Positions 1-11,808 of a stretch of DNA of 64,000 nucleotides are shown here, piece after piece. The translations under genes and the position numbers were made by a program. A model generated the notes under the pieces. That model had not been told where the DNA came from. It searched no databases and worked only from the letters and a program-made list of their open reading frames with translations. Positions within the stretch are counted from its first letter, which is position 1. Every line of letters begins with the position of its first letter. The stretch comes from Adenophora triphylla var. japonica (taxonomy: Eukaryota > Streptophyta > Magnoliopsida > Asterales > Campanulaceae), in NCBI GenBank assembly GCA_022495995.1, contig JAFEMH010000528.1, positions 283,501 to 347,500 on the forward strand, given 5' to 3'.

Positions 1-228
1 TGGGAGTGCGACCTAACTGATCTCGCAGGCGACCTAACTGCTCTTACAGGCGACCTAACTGACCTTACCGGCGACCTTCGCCTATTCCTTTCGGCCTCAT
101 GCTGTCTCCTCTCAGAACCAGCCAAATAATCATCAATGCCTCTTCTGAGATACCCCTCCATCGGGCGATACAATATGCCAGTACCCTTGGCATCCGTAAT
201 GTCAAAACCCAACAAACCCGAGAGAAAA
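1..228 (-). CDS. Arg/Ser-rich coding fragment, unassigned, cut by window edge
   Basis: Read on the minus strand, 227 down to 1 is an uninterrupted frame of 75 codons. It starts just after a plausible splice acceptor (T-rich tract ending TTTTTAG, AG at 230-229). The first ~45 codons encode a mixed segment containing ITDAKGTGILYRPMEGYLRR. The rest is Arg/Ser/Pro-rich and holds three near-identical 7-residue repeats of the type RSPVRSV, which correspond to a 21-bp DNA tandem repeat at about 8-75. I do not recognise the family. The composition resembles RS-type RNA-binding proteins, but it could equally be a transposon ORF lying downstream of the kinase gene. The kinase gene on the same strand should continue with a kinase domain, and this is not one. 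Upstream exons, if any, were not found between 229 and 1100. Confidence 0.35.
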
Positions 229-1098
229 CTAAAAATTTATAGCTATAACATAGATAAGGAACTAAATTCTAATTGGAAAAGGATTCTAGTGTTTCTCTAA
301 CAAATATGGTTTAAGAAGCAGGTATCTAAATGTTTGGAAGGTTGGCTCTCTTTCTGTAGTCGTAAATTACATGTATTATATAGGCAATCCAACTATCTAT
401 ATAAACTTACTCCACACTCATGTGATGTAATTAAACCTACCAGAGTAAAACCAGGGTAACCTCACTAGAATTAGATGACCATAGTACATGTGAATAGCTC
501 AGAATACAAATAAAAGGTAATCTTCTTAAAATATCAGGGTGTTCGGAAAATTGAATGAAGTTCTTCCCATGGAGCATAAATTCAAGCCAGAAACAGATAA
601 GAGGCAGGCAGGCCATAATCAATATTGTCATATTGAGATATATAGAAGATAGACAAATGCAAAGTCCATATAATTTACCAACTATTATGAGCTCAACGAA
701 TGCAGATTAAATTAATAACGAAGTTCAGAAGTAAACAACTGAAAAGAGAATGTAGACTAAAGTTAGAAGAGGAAAAAGCATGAATAATTTCCATCAAGAT
801 AAGATTAAAAAAACAACTTGCATAGTGTTGTCTTATCTTTCTGTTGTCCTAGGCGACTGGGTTTCAATGATGACATGGAAAAAGTATGGGCAAGGCATGC
901 ACACACACACAAAAAAAAAAAAAAAACAAGAAAAGCAAAAACCAGAAGTGGATATGCCGACACTTTGTGATGGGGTAACGGAGATAAATCATGATGCTGA
1001 ACCTTTAAAATAATGATAGAAACAAAATAAGTTCAATCATAACAGTTCTTGCAAAACCAATATCATTGTACTTAATAGTGAAGTAAGGAATAGACCAT
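229..1098. other. No gene seen; probable kinase-gene intron
   Basis: AT-rich sequence with no recognisable coding similarity on either strand. It contains a (CA)n and poly-A run near 899-927. Because the kinase gene's third visible exon ends at 1101 and nothing kinase-like follows, this is most simply its third intron, possibly carrying or flanked by unrelated sequence at 1-228. Confidence 0.4.
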
Positions 1099-1100
1099 GC

Positions 1101-2389
1101 CTTTGAGATGCCATCGCTTTTCCGAACCTGAAGCTCTAGTGGATTGAGCTCATACTCAGGAACTTCTCGAGGATTTGCAACAGACATAGGTGTCTTTCTG
1201 GTTTTCTAGCAATAAAAAGAAGATTCTCATATTTTCTCCTTTGAAGTAATTAAAGATGGCCAAAGAAACTATCTCACACCTACCGGAGCTTTGGCTCCCC
1301 GGGCCTTCAAGATATTGTAAATTTCCACATTTCCATAATACTTTGCATCTGCAGCAGCCTGTCATGATAGAGAGTCCATATAAGATAAAAGCATGAGTGT
1401 GAAGATTGTGTGTGGTATATTAGAAAGATTTACTTTCAGTTAAGGTTAGTGATTACAAACCTATTAGTCTACTGGCAAGTATGTATAAGATCATTACAAA
1501 GGTTTGTCACTTAGGCTAAGGTCTGTGTTCAATGAAACCATTTGGGAGGCTCAGGGTGCGTTTGCCAGGGGAAGATAAGGCATAGATGCAACGGTAGTTG
1601 CGAAAAACAATTTTCATGAGGATAAGTAATTTTTCATATACTATTGGTCAAAGTTCAAGAAAGTTGACCAAGATAGTCCAACCACACCTCTTCATGTGGG
1701 GCGGATGAAGATGTTTTTTTCAAAACTCACACAGGACAACAGCCTAAGAACAGGTTTCAAATACCAAATCTCTTAGCTATCCTCGTAGTCTGATTTCGTT
1801 TAATATGTAGCATAATGCTAAATCCGTAATTATCTTTAACTTGTTAAGATACAGTTTTGGATTCTCTGACACCAAGAAGGTTGGAGTAACAGTTAAGGAG
1901 AGTTATTATGATTTATGTGCATAATGAAATAGGCATATAGATGGTGAAGGAGGGGTAAAAAGTAATGTATACCGTACTGCCCCAGCGATCACGGGCATCA
2001 ATATTGGCCTTTCTACTCAACAAGATCTTCACAACATCTACGTGGCCTTCACAGGCAGCAATATGAAGAGCAGTACGCCCATCAAGATCAATACTATTAA
2101 CATCCACACCATCATCAAGCAAATCCTGAACACCTTCCACATCGCCCCTGGAAGCCAGGAACAGCAATTGCATGGTGGAATCGAGATTCTCAGGAACAGT
2201 TAAATCATCCTTAGCAGGGTTCCGTCGGATTGGATCAAGAGAAGATTGACGACCGAAGCTGAACCGGAGATTATTGCAACGGGGATCAAGAGAATTCTGG
2301 CGCTTGAAGCTGAATTTGCCGCTCATTCTCAATGATCCCGTGGAGAATTGCCGGGATATTCCCCGTTTCAGCTGAGCGGCTATATCCAT
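1101..2389 (-). CDS. Integrin-linked-kinase-type ankyrin protein kinase, 5' exons only
   Basis: Three exons on the minus strand, 1973-2389, 1284-1358 and 1101-1205 (417, 75 and 105 bp, all phase 0), give 199 codons. Residues 1-60 are basic with RQFSTGS and FSFGRQSSLDP motifs. Residues ~71-164 form ankyrin repeats (LDGRTALHIAACEGHVDVVK). Exon 3 encodes the linker VPEYELNPLELQVRKSDGIS that precedes the kinase domain in plant ILK/VIK-like Raf-related kinases. That family is about 475 aa, so more than half, including all catalytic residues, is missing from the window. Exon 1 and 2 donors are GT. Exon 3 ends AAAG followed by GCATGG, so intron 3 would need a GC donor, or the gene is disrupted there. 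Homology to the Arabidopsis ILK1 group is from memory of the family and is strong; whether the locus is intact cannot be judged. Confidence 0.85.
1441..1585 (+). pseudogene. LINE reverse-transcriptase relic in kinase intron 1
   Basis: The plus-strand translation includes SDYKPISLLASMYKIITK and then, after a frame change, FNETIWEAQGAF. These match the conserved block of plant non-LTR reverse transcriptases that begins D-(F/Y)-(R/K)-PISL. The fragment is short, frameshifted and lies antisense to the host gene inside its first intron (1359-1972). Confidence 0.6.
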
Positions 2390-2969
2390 CGTCTTTTTTG
2401 TCGATGGAATTCAAAATCTCTAGCGTAGACAAGTTAACAAACACATGGCGAGCAAGCGGGGTGATTGAAATTCATTGAGATTAACAGATGAATTCGATCG
2501 AGAGCTTGGATGAAGCTCCCGATTACGAGGAAAATAATGGATTGGATCAAGAGAGAGAGAGAGAGAGAGAGAAATTGAGAAAAATGACAGTGGAGATTGA
2601 GTGTGTGAGAGATGGGGAGAAATGGGGGGAAGGTCGTTGAAAACCACTCTTTTTTTTTTTTCATTTTTGTTGTTTGTTTAATCACACACTTGTTTTACTT
2701 ATCCGGAAAAGTCGTTTTATTCGCCGCTACACTCATTTCACATTGATGATGGCTTCCAAATTTGGAATGCGGAAGATGGGTTGTTGGGCCCGCAATTTGG
2801 AACGCGCGAAAATTGGTTGTTGGGGACCGGTTTCTACCCGACTAGCTTTACTCCGCGTGATACCCGACAAAATCATGTTATTGTTATTGTATTTAACAAT
2901 TAAAATTTAATATATAAAAGATTATTTATCTTCACTTGTTTTTCTTATAACATTTTCTCATTCAAAATA
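2390..2969 (-). promoter_or_regulatory. Upstream/5' leader region of the kinase gene
   Basis: This stretch lies between the kinase start codon (2389) and the Helitron end (2970). It contains a (GA)11 microsatellite at 2551-2572, which is CT-rich on the sense strand and a common plant 5' leader feature. At 2755-2845 there are two degenerate copies of a ~45-bp segment (AATTTGGAA...GGTTGTTGGG). No protein-coding signal is convincing. Confidence 0.4.
2551..2572. repeat. (GA)11 microsatellite
   Basis: Uninterrupted GA dinucleotides in the probable 5' leader of the kinase gene. Confidence 0.9.
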
Positions 2970-2998
2970 CTAGTCAGTAACCCGTCGGTACCCGACGG
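2970..2998 (-). repeat. Helitron 3' terminus: hairpin plus CTAG
   Basis: Plus-strand arms CCGTCGG (2982-2988) and CCGACGG (2992-2998) with loop TAC; CTAG at 2970-2973. On the minus strand this is hairpin, 8-nt spacer, CTAG-3', then host T. Confidence 0.75.
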
Positions 2999-3419
2999 TG
3001 AATAATTTTTTTTTTGATTAAGTGAATAATTATTTATGTGTTTTAATTGATTTTTAAGTAACAATATAAATCGAAATTGATAATCAATGTAGCGGATATT
3101 AGGAGTATAATTAATACAGAAAAAAGATGTTGACACATGATGTAACGTGGAAAGCCCTTGAGACAACTATCTCGCCGGCACAAAACCACGGGAGGTTAGG
3201 TCCCTGCCTAACCAAAAAAAATTATTAAAATTTTAGTGTTACAACTTTGGAAGATGAAGAGATATGGTTACAATAGCGTGAGTTTAATAGTGTGAGTCTA
3301 AGTGTCAACATAATCTCTTCCATCTCCTATATATTTAAAGAAAAACAAAAAAAAAACAAAGAAAATAATAAGAAATTTCAATACTTTTGTTTAACCACAA
3401 ATTGTGCGACATAAATTCT

Positions 3420-5257
3420 CAGAGTTTGTCGAAAACTTTCTTGTAGACTACATTCAGCGTCTTGTCATATGTTTGAGCATCTGAATCACAAATAATAACT
3501 TTAAGTCCTCTCTTCTTGGTTACTCTGGAAAATGCTACATAAAGTTGTCAGTGATTGAAAACAGGCTGTGAAAGATATAGTCCTACATGGGAAAGAGATT
3601 GTCTCTGACTCTTGTTGATTGTCATAGCAAAAGAAACGGCAAGTGGAAATTGCCTTCTTTGGAATCTTACCGGAAATTTTGTCACATCTGACGGAGACAT
3701 TATCATTCTAGGAATAAGCACCTTCATGCCAGCATTCTTTCCCGAAAGCATCTTGGCTTCGACTACGTGCTTACCTACATATATGTAACAAAATTAAGTA
3801 TTAAATTATATGTATATGAAAAATAAAAAATTACTGTATTTACCTAATTGAGTGACAATCATTCTGGTGCCGTTACACAATTCAGCAGCTTGATCAAGAT
3901 TTCTCAAAAGCATTACTATGCACCCAACCTTCAACTTAATAATGTGATTTGCCAATCCAGAACACTTGATAGTGTTTAGAAATTCAGGTGAGAATATATC
4001 TTGACACCATTTTCATCATCCTCATCACTTACAAATGGCATCGTAACTCATATATTCAACTTCGTCTCCTGGAAAGAGTGACATGACATAATCATTTATG
4101 TTATCGACAATCTCATTTGTTGGAGCAAGCAGCTTTCTCTGTACGGAAGAATCCTTCGACATCCTTATTTTGCAATAAGTCAGGATATATAGATTCGACT
4201 ATTTTTGCAATAGGATCTGAAGCCTCTCGAATCAGTATATCATCAGGAAGGTTAATGTCAATTTCTCCATCATTATCTCCACCGGCAATCCCATCTCCGA
4301 CACTCAAGAGCCACTGAGCGAAATCTCTTATCTCTTCGGAATTATGAGAAGTAGAATCACCCTACATTAAGTTAAATATATACAAATTACTTAAATTGAA
4401 ATAAAAATATTTAAGTAGATGAATAAATGCTATTTACGAATTACCTGCAATCTCATATTATGCGTCAATCTGAGAACCTCACATTCATTCTATATTTTGG
4501 ATGAACAGAGTGCAGCATGCACAATATCATGCCTACTCCCTTTAGGAACAACAGGTAAAATCTGTCTGAAGTCACCACCGAATACAATAACTAAACCACC
4601 AAATGGTTTATTGGAATATCTCCCCTCGGGTGTACGAATAATATCTCGGAGGCTACGATCGAGAGCCTCAAAACAATGTTTATGAGCCATTGGAGCTTCG
4701 TCCCATATAATTAGTTTGGTTTTCTGTAGAAGTGCTGCCTCATCCGCACCCGACTTTAGTTTACTGCAAGCTGAGCTCTCGTTTACCTGTATCGGGATAC
4801 CGAACCTAGAATGCGCGGTCCTACCTTTCGGAAGGAGCAATGAAGCTATGCCACTGGAAGCAACAGGAAGAACAATATTTCTCCTGCTCCTTAATGTAGA
4901 ACACAGTGTTTTCCATATGAAGGTCTTTCCCGTACCACCATAACCATAGAGGAAAAACACACCACCGTTTTCTCGATCAACAGCCGACATAATCTTATCA
5001 TAAACACTCTTTTGCTCGGCTGTTAACTGAGGATGTAATCTGAAGTGCTCAGCTTTCATCTCATCAATGTCATAAGATGTCTCATCTAGAATGAGCTTAT
5101 TTATCGCATCACCAATGACATTGCCCACCGGTTTAGGCATGTCTTTAAATTTATGGAGACTGCTGCAATTCTCGATCAGTAACTTCTCAATTTCCGCCAA
5201 AGCAAGATTCTGGACCTGTTCATTAATTAATTTCAAACCTGAAATTATAAAAAACAA
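3420..5257 (-). pseudogene. Helitron PIF1-like helicase domain, broken
   Basis: DNA helicase part of the Helitron transposase, which would unwind DNA during rolling-circle transposition. Frame 5257-4490 carries Walker A GYGGTGKT, Walker B IIWDEAPM and the PIF1 motif GGDFRQILPVV. A separate piece near 4307-4113 covers the central helicase region. Frame 3751-3548 plus 3547-3422 carries the C-terminal block with FAMTINKSQ and LKVIICDSD. Breaks: the ORF is interrupted between 4490 and 3756 by short AT-rich segments, the conserved GQS motif reads RQS, and a stop codon lies at about 3550, before the last helicase motif. Confidence 0.85.
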
Positions 5258-5335
5258 AATAAATATATTAATATAGATAAATATATAGAATCATATTGTA
5301 GAACTGTAAAGTAGAAATAAAATCATAATTGATGT

Positions 5336-8110
5336 TTATTGTAAAACAAATATGTAAACATGGAACGGAATACCCGGATTATCGTGCATCCTCCGATACT
5401 TGTACTCTATATCATCAGATAATAAGTGCCAAGTCTTCTCCCATACCTCTCCCGGATTCGACATACTATTAGATAGTAGCAACATAGAAAATAGTCTTCT
5501 CAGACTATCGGGCAACCTCCAATGACTCGCTTCTATAATTCCATCAACATATTCCTTGTCATCATCTAATAATCCCAGAGCGTAACATGCAGATTTGAAA
5601 TCGGGATGAACAACGCGATTTACAGTTCTCAAATCCTTGAATTCCATGGGACCCGCTACATGATTCAACATTATCCTGAGGTAATACAATTCTCCGCAAT
5701 TCATTGGAACATGATAAATACGCCCCACTGCAAAACGTTTATCTTTCCTCGGACGCCATTCACGTTTAGGTCTATCCCATACGAAATGATGAGGAAATTC
5801 ACAGTATTTATATTTCCGAGCATCTGAATGAATACTGTTATACTCCATCCACTTCATAAATTGAGATTCTTTAACTGTCGCTTTATCCAAAACATCAGGA
5901 AGAAAGTCTCCGTCCTTGAAGGGGATACTATGATCACCCTCCAAGTGAAAAGCCAAGCGCTCAACAGGAGGGGTCCGATAATGTATGTTGAATCCGAAAA
6001 TCCTCCACATAGCTTCACACGCAGAGACATATCGACAATCAATTTGCCTTTTCACCTCATCGTTTTCGATTGCAAGGCATATCCTGTCGGTTCCCTTGTT
6101 TATATACTTGAACAAATACTTGATTGCCTTGCTCTGATTGCAGTACTCGACATTTATGTGAGCTTCGTACTTTAGCAAAAGATATGGATTGAATGGGACA
6201 ACTGAACGATTGTCGAGAGCAACTCCACCCTTATCAATTATGAAACCCGTGTCTCTTCGCCTATATACATGATACCCATTCTCGTCTACACGAGTGCGAT
6301 CATTGAATGATTTAGGGAATTTTTTTGAGCACCTGTTGTGATCCATACACGGAGATTTAGGATTAGCAGCACCACATGGTCCATGCAACATATATTCAGC
6401 AACTGCCTCGTATAATCTAGGATATTTCTCCTTGTCAGAAATCTCAGCAATAATCCACTTGTCAATATCTTCGGGATTATGACCACGATCGGCGGTTAAG
6501 AAAGAGAAGAATATGAGCATGCGGAAGGCCCCTCTTCTGAAACTCCACAGTGTATATAACTGCATGAATCAATTAACAAAATAAGAGGAACATGCTAATA
6601 AAAAATATATAAATGACAAAATAATAAGAGGAAAACAAATAATATTTAAAGATTTACTTACTTGCTTTTGGGGTGCCAAATACTTGGCCTTCCTTGAAAT
6701 CTGCAATCATCTGATTAAGCTTCATTCTAAATACCCTGTTTAATACATCGGGCCTATCCTCGGGCCTATTGCCATATTTTTTACGTAATCTCGTAATCTC
6801 CGGCCATTTAGGATTACACGTAAATGCTATGAAAAGAGACGGATACCGGTCCATTTACATATAGCGAGAGAATCCCGGTAATTTTGAGTCATCCACCGCG
6901 CCCGCCGGTATAAGTGGATGGCAATATAACTCGTCTCCCGGATGCTTCGCCGATACCTCCCTTACCGATGCATCCGATGATTTTTATAAGTTTCCATCCG
7001 AAGAGTAGAGGTGATTATGACGTATCCATTGAAGCCTCTGTGTATCCATCATAACATATGCATCAACCATAAATTGCCGGCAAAGAATCGACCGCTTCTC
7101 ATAAGCCGTGATCCTTCTCTTATCCTCTCCGAAGTCGAAAAGATAAAAAGTCTTTTATTGACAAACTTGATCTCTTAGCCCCGGAGGTTTATTTCTCGGA
7201 ATGTCTGTGGAAATATCCATCTTCACCGTATACAAATAACGAGAGGATAATGTAGAGGGGGAAAGATTTATCAAATTCATGAATATGTTTCGGATCCCCG
7301 TTACGCTTTTCAATAACAATGTCCCCGACATCACCCGAATCATCAATATCACCTTCAATTATAGCGGCGACCTCACGAGGTCATCGGCATATTAAACGGT
7401 TTACCATCTCTACCCCGCTTTCCTATAAGCCTCAATTTAATATCTTTCTTCATTTCAATATGTGCTCGGCCATTACGTACGTACGTGCGCATAAGGGTTA
7501 TGCACATCTATCATATTTTTCAAATCAGCAACAATTGACTCATCGAATGGAGAAGGCTTATCTTTATCTTTTCTGCTTGTGTGAAAGAATCAGACATATA
7601 AATAGAAGATAGTCATAGAATATATGTAATATACATTATAATTCTCGATTAATTAAATAAAAACGTACCTGAAAGCATTAATTCTATTTTTAACTTCATT
7701 ATCCGTGTCATTGATATAAAGCTGAGAAAAATGGGGGGGGGGATGTCCGTCATTAGGCAATAAAGAACCTATCATATGATCATTCTTTTCTTTCAATTTA
7801 AACGAATAAAGACCACGACCATTGTTTATGCCATGGTCAACTGCACCGGTCATTGAAGTGAATGCGAACATAGAATTGTACGCTCAAATATTGTCTTTAT
7901 AATTTTTACTCTTTTCATGCTTGTTCTCTAAGAGATCACTCAATAACTGAGGTGGCTGTACTAATTGGTCAATCTGAACTTTTCCATTCATGCAGCATAA
8001 TGAAAATTTAGGCTGTGTTGATGCTTGCGTACTTTTTAACCTTTCATCATACCAGAACATCGCACCACATTTCGCACATTCGTACTCCGGATCGCCTATA
8101 TCCCCATAAA
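5336..8110 (-). pseudogene. Helitron N-terminal and Rep-like domain, broken
   Basis: Endonuclease part of the Helitron protein, with degenerate parts in order from 8110 downward. Near 8060-8090 a zinc-binding-like C-x2-C segment reads YECAKCGAMFWYDERL. At 7871-7653 is the conserved NNGRGLYSF...GSLLP block. At 7140-6880 is a region with CRQFMVDAYVMMDTQRLQW. At 6854-6654 is FTCNPKWPEI, the start of the Rep-like Helitron_like_N domain. The 6565-5336 frame (409 codons) carries HGPCG, CMDHNRCSKKFPKSF and KYLFKYINKG, typical of plant Helitron Rep. Frame is lost at about 6570-6650 and at several points above 6880. Confidence 0.8.
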
Positions 8111-9131
8111 CTATAATATATTGATAAATATTTAAATTATGTTAGTAATTCATTGGCTATACAGAGAAAATAATAATATAATATATACTTGAGAAAAAAA
8201 ATAATAAACACTTGTATTATATTGTTCGTCCGAATCTTTTTGCTTTCTACCGACGCGCTTTCTTGGATTTTTCCTTCTGATTTATTAACGACTCACTTGT
8301 TGTCGCATGCATGCGAGAATTATTTATTAACGCGGATTCTGTATACAAATGAAATATATGACTTAGTATTAATGAAATATTTTATCATAAACTTTTGAAT
8401 AATAATTTGTAATAATAAATAGTTTTATTTAAAAATATCGAATGTTGAACAATTAAAAAAAATCATTACCTAAATTCACAGTAGGAGATAATAATGTTGT
8501 ATTATTTGCTACTTTGTTACATTATCTGTTCCTACAATGTCAAAAAAATGTTGAGAACGATTAATATATTTATTTTAGCTCTTTAAAATATATAGTTGAC
8601 TAATAAATCAAACATATAACTTACCGGATATAGGACTTGTTTTCATTAATTCAACTTCAATTGCGTAATCGAATCCATCAACATCCAAATTTATCTTTGC
8701 AGATTCCAAAATAGAAGCTGACTACCTTTCTTGGTCTCCGATTTTTCTTTTCTCATCGTCTTTTAACAAATTTGTCGTAATAGAATCCAAAGAAGAAGAA
8801 GAAGAAATAGTTTTTCTCGGTCGTCCAATTTTTTTTTGGCTCAAGGAGCGTGCCGTGGAAAGTGTTATGTACAATTGATGCTATGCTCGTAAATTTAGCT
8901 AAATAAGAAAAATAATTATTTTTTAATAAAAGATTATTAAAAAATTAAAAATAAAAATAAAATAGGAAAAATATTGTAAATTAACAAAGAAAATCATACA
9001 TATAGATCCACCTGGGCCGTGACTTGAATTAGAAGTAAGATTTTCATTTGTATGGTTCACGCCAATACACGTATATCAATTATTATTATCTTATATCTAA
9101 ATTAATTGACAAATTTATATAAAAAAATCAC

Positions 9132-9185
<54 letters not shown>

Positions 9186-9822
9186 ATTTTTTTTTTAGAA
9201 TTTGTCTTTATAATGAAAATACTTTAAAATTGACAAAATTCAATAACATATTACCTTGAGCCGTAATACAACTTTGATGATTATTCGGTGAAATCAAATG
9301 ACTACCCGATGATAAGTCCACTAAAAATAAAAATAAATTTATTTAAAATGATAGTAAAAAAATAAATATAAAATCATGCATTCTTATAATTTAATTTTTT
9401 ACACATGATATTAATGGATATGCTAAAATAATAATAAAGTAAATAATAAAATTACCATTAGAAATATCCGCCAATGGTAATCGTTGAGAAGATCGTTGCG
9501 ATAAATTAATGGAATCGTTGTCCACATCAGTAAGATGCGTTTTTTCATAGATGATCTATACATTTGTATAATCTAAAAAAACTCAAATATTAATTAACAT
9601 ATATTTAGATAATGTTAATAATTTAAGATACCTCCCGCTAATGACATCCATTTTTCGTGTTAAATGATTATGTGAAAGGCATGTGATGTGCCATAACTTT
9701 TTAAGAGTAAAATAGGTAGATCAATGAAATAAACTCTTAAGGGTCCGGATGTAAAATGCTAAACTAAAAGCTAAACTGAAATTATGTAGAATAGATTTTT
9801 TTTACATTTTCTGTTTACATAA
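8111..9822. other. AT-rich probable Helitron 5' region, no gene
   Basis: Very AT-rich. No supported coding frame. It holds a (TA)n microsatellite and probably the non-coding upstream part of the Helitron. Confidence 0.4.
9134..9180. repeat. (TA)n microsatellite
   Basis: About 47 bp of pure TA dinucleotides. Confidence 0.9.
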
Positions 9823-9824
9823 TA

Positions 9825-10102
9825 CTTCCTGTGTCCCGCTACAAATTACACACTTTTTTTATTGGGCGTCCCATTGCAAATTGCACACTTCCTAAAATGG
9901 CAAAGAATCTTTACTATTCCCTCCACTCATTCTCTCTCCTACATTATTTTAATACTCACAACACCATTATAATTTACTATTTCCTTCACTCATTCTATCT
10001 CCTATTTTACTTTTACACTCACAACATTTATATCATTATTTTTTTCCTTAAAACTCACGCAAACAGTAACTAACTGTGTGATTTCAAGCGAAACGGAGGG
10101 AG
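9825..10102. mobile_element. Stowaway-type MITE
   Basis: Begins CTTCCTGTGTCCC and ends GGAGGGAG, flanked on both sides by TA (9823-9824, 10103-10104). The interior shows the CACTCATTCTCTCTCC and ACTCACAAC segments shared with the other MITEs of this window. No coding capacity. Confidence 0.75.
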
Positions 10103-10104
10103 TA

Positions 10105-11139
10105 TTTCTTTATAATATTTTGTAATGCTTATTTTTACTTTTTTTTTTTTATAATTTGTTAACAACATCTGGCCACCACAACCACCGATCCACGACACCA
10201 ACTGCATCACCACCATCATCAATTTCAATTGATTTAATTCATAAACGCTGCTTTGCCATTGTGCCCACGTACCCACCATCACCACTTTAACTACCAACAC
10301 GAAATATAGTCGGTTCAACCATCCATTATCACAGTTCAGATTTAAAGAACAAAATCAACCCAAAACTCCAAAATTAAAGGCTTGAATCAAATTCAAATTA
10401 GAAAAGAAAAAATTACAAATTCTGAAACATATAAAGGAGACGGATCTGGGGGGTCGAATTTTCAATCTTCAGAACTGAAAATTGATCCAAAAATCGAAAA
10501 CTCTTGGATCAATTCCAACAAACCTTCTGATCTTCAGATCTAGATTTTAGATAAAAGTTATTGTTGATCTGTCGGAAGGCGGACCCGGGCATCGAACGAT
10601 GAAACTACCATTAGCAGAAGAGGGTGTGGATCTGGAGAAGAGATGGAGGCGGCGAAATTGTGGATTGGAGAAAGTGGCGGCGTCGGAATGGCTGACCTAA
10701 ACGAAGGAGGCGACATGGAAGAAGATATGGTAGAGAATGCATAGATCCAGGAGGGGAGAAAGGGGTGGTGGTGAAGGTGGGGTTGAGGAAGGGTGGCCGG
10801 GAGGTGGGAGTGGGGAAGGAGGCGGAGAAGAAGAGAAGGATTTTTGTTCTACTGTTCTTTTGAATCCAACTACACAAATTATTTATATATATCTCAGATG
10901 ACATCTTAGTTAAATTTCAAAAAGTTTAGATTTATCGGAATATATTATCCACATTTGAAAAATTGTTACAGCTAAATATAATCTAGAAATATAAAGTTAG
11001 ATATATCTTATCAAAATTTTAAATTTTATCTAAATTTCAATTTCATTATCAGAATTTTAGGCTTTTATTTTATTTTTTTTTTATTTTTCGGTAATAGCAT
11101 AAAAAAATGGATGACCAATTGAAATAAAAATGAGGTTAG
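10105..11139. other. No supported gene
   Basis: AT-rich sequence with a G-rich, purine-biased patch at about 10565-10850. A 97-codon minus frame there is Pro/Ser-rich low complexity with no recognisable domain, so I do not call it. Confidence 0.4.
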
Positions 11140-11655
11140 TTAATACACTTATCCTAATTTCGGAAATATCCGAAATAATTATAATTGAAAAAGACACCAA
11201 GTTATAAAAAACCTCTGTTAGTATATGAAAAAAAACACTTATCCTATATTTTTTTAATTAAAATCTAGAAATATCCGAAATATCCGAAATAATTATAATT
11301 GAAAAAGATTTATCCAAATTTTAATCTGTAGAAAGCCTATTTTCACCACTTATCCTATTTTTTATTTTTTCGAAATTATGAATTAAAATACACTTATCCT
11401 AATTTCGGATTTATGAAAAAAAAAAACACTTATCCTATATTTTTTAATTAAAATCTAGAAATATCCGAAATATCCGAAATATATATAATTGAAAAAGATT
11501 TATCCATATTTTAATCTGTAGAAAGCCTATTTTCACCACTTATCCTAGTTTTGATTTTTTTCGGATTTAATTAAAAAAAAAACACTTATCCTAATTTCAG
11601 ATTTATGAAAAAAAAACACTTATCCTATATTTTTTTAATTAAAATCTAGAATAAA
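11140..11655. repeat. ~190-bp tandem repeat, 2-3 copies
   Basis: A segment with CACTTATCCTA, AAATCTAGAAATATCCGAAA and CTGTAGAAAGCC recurs at about 11231 and 11420, with a third truncated copy at about 11598. The spacing is near 189 bp and copies are almost identical by eye. Confidence 0.75.
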
Positions 11656-11781
11656 AATGAGTTGGAAATGGGGCTGATGACGTGGCCTTTGACGTGGACT
11701 TTTCTGGAGGCTCTAAATAGTTTTGTTGTTTATATTATATATGATTTTAAAAAAAATTTATGAAAGGTCACTAAAATAAAT

Positions 11782-11808
11782 CTAGTGCTACATCCGTGCG
11801 ATGCACGG
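11782..11808 (-). mobile_element. Second Helitron-like 3' end
   Basis: CTAG at 11782-11785 and a 6-bp hairpin (CCGTGC/GCACGG, 11794-11808) have the spacing and sequence style of a minus-strand Helitron 3' terminus. The base outside CTAG is A on the minus strand rather than the expected T. No matching 5' end was found; the body would extend to the right and be interrupted by the Mutator-like element. Confidence 0.45.

Larger units (their letters stand above)
2970..9700 (-). mobile_element. Decayed autonomous Helitron (Rep-helicase), 5' end approximate
   Basis: A minus-strand rolling-circle transposon. Its 3' terminus is defined at 2970: reading the minus strand, a perfect 7-bp hairpin (2982-2998) is followed by a short spacer and CTAG, with T immediately outside, as expected for insertion between A and T. 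Coding remnants run 8110 down to 3420 in the order N-terminal region, Rep-like domain, PIF1-like helicase, which is the Helitron order. Several in-frame stops and frameshifts show it is dead. The 5' TC end was not located; 9700 is only where Helitron-like context gives way to other repeats. Confidence 0.8.

Noticed and set aside
10611..10904. 97-codon minus-strand frame
   Set aside because: Pro/Ser-rich low-complexity translation of a G-rich patch, no domain, no splice or start context.
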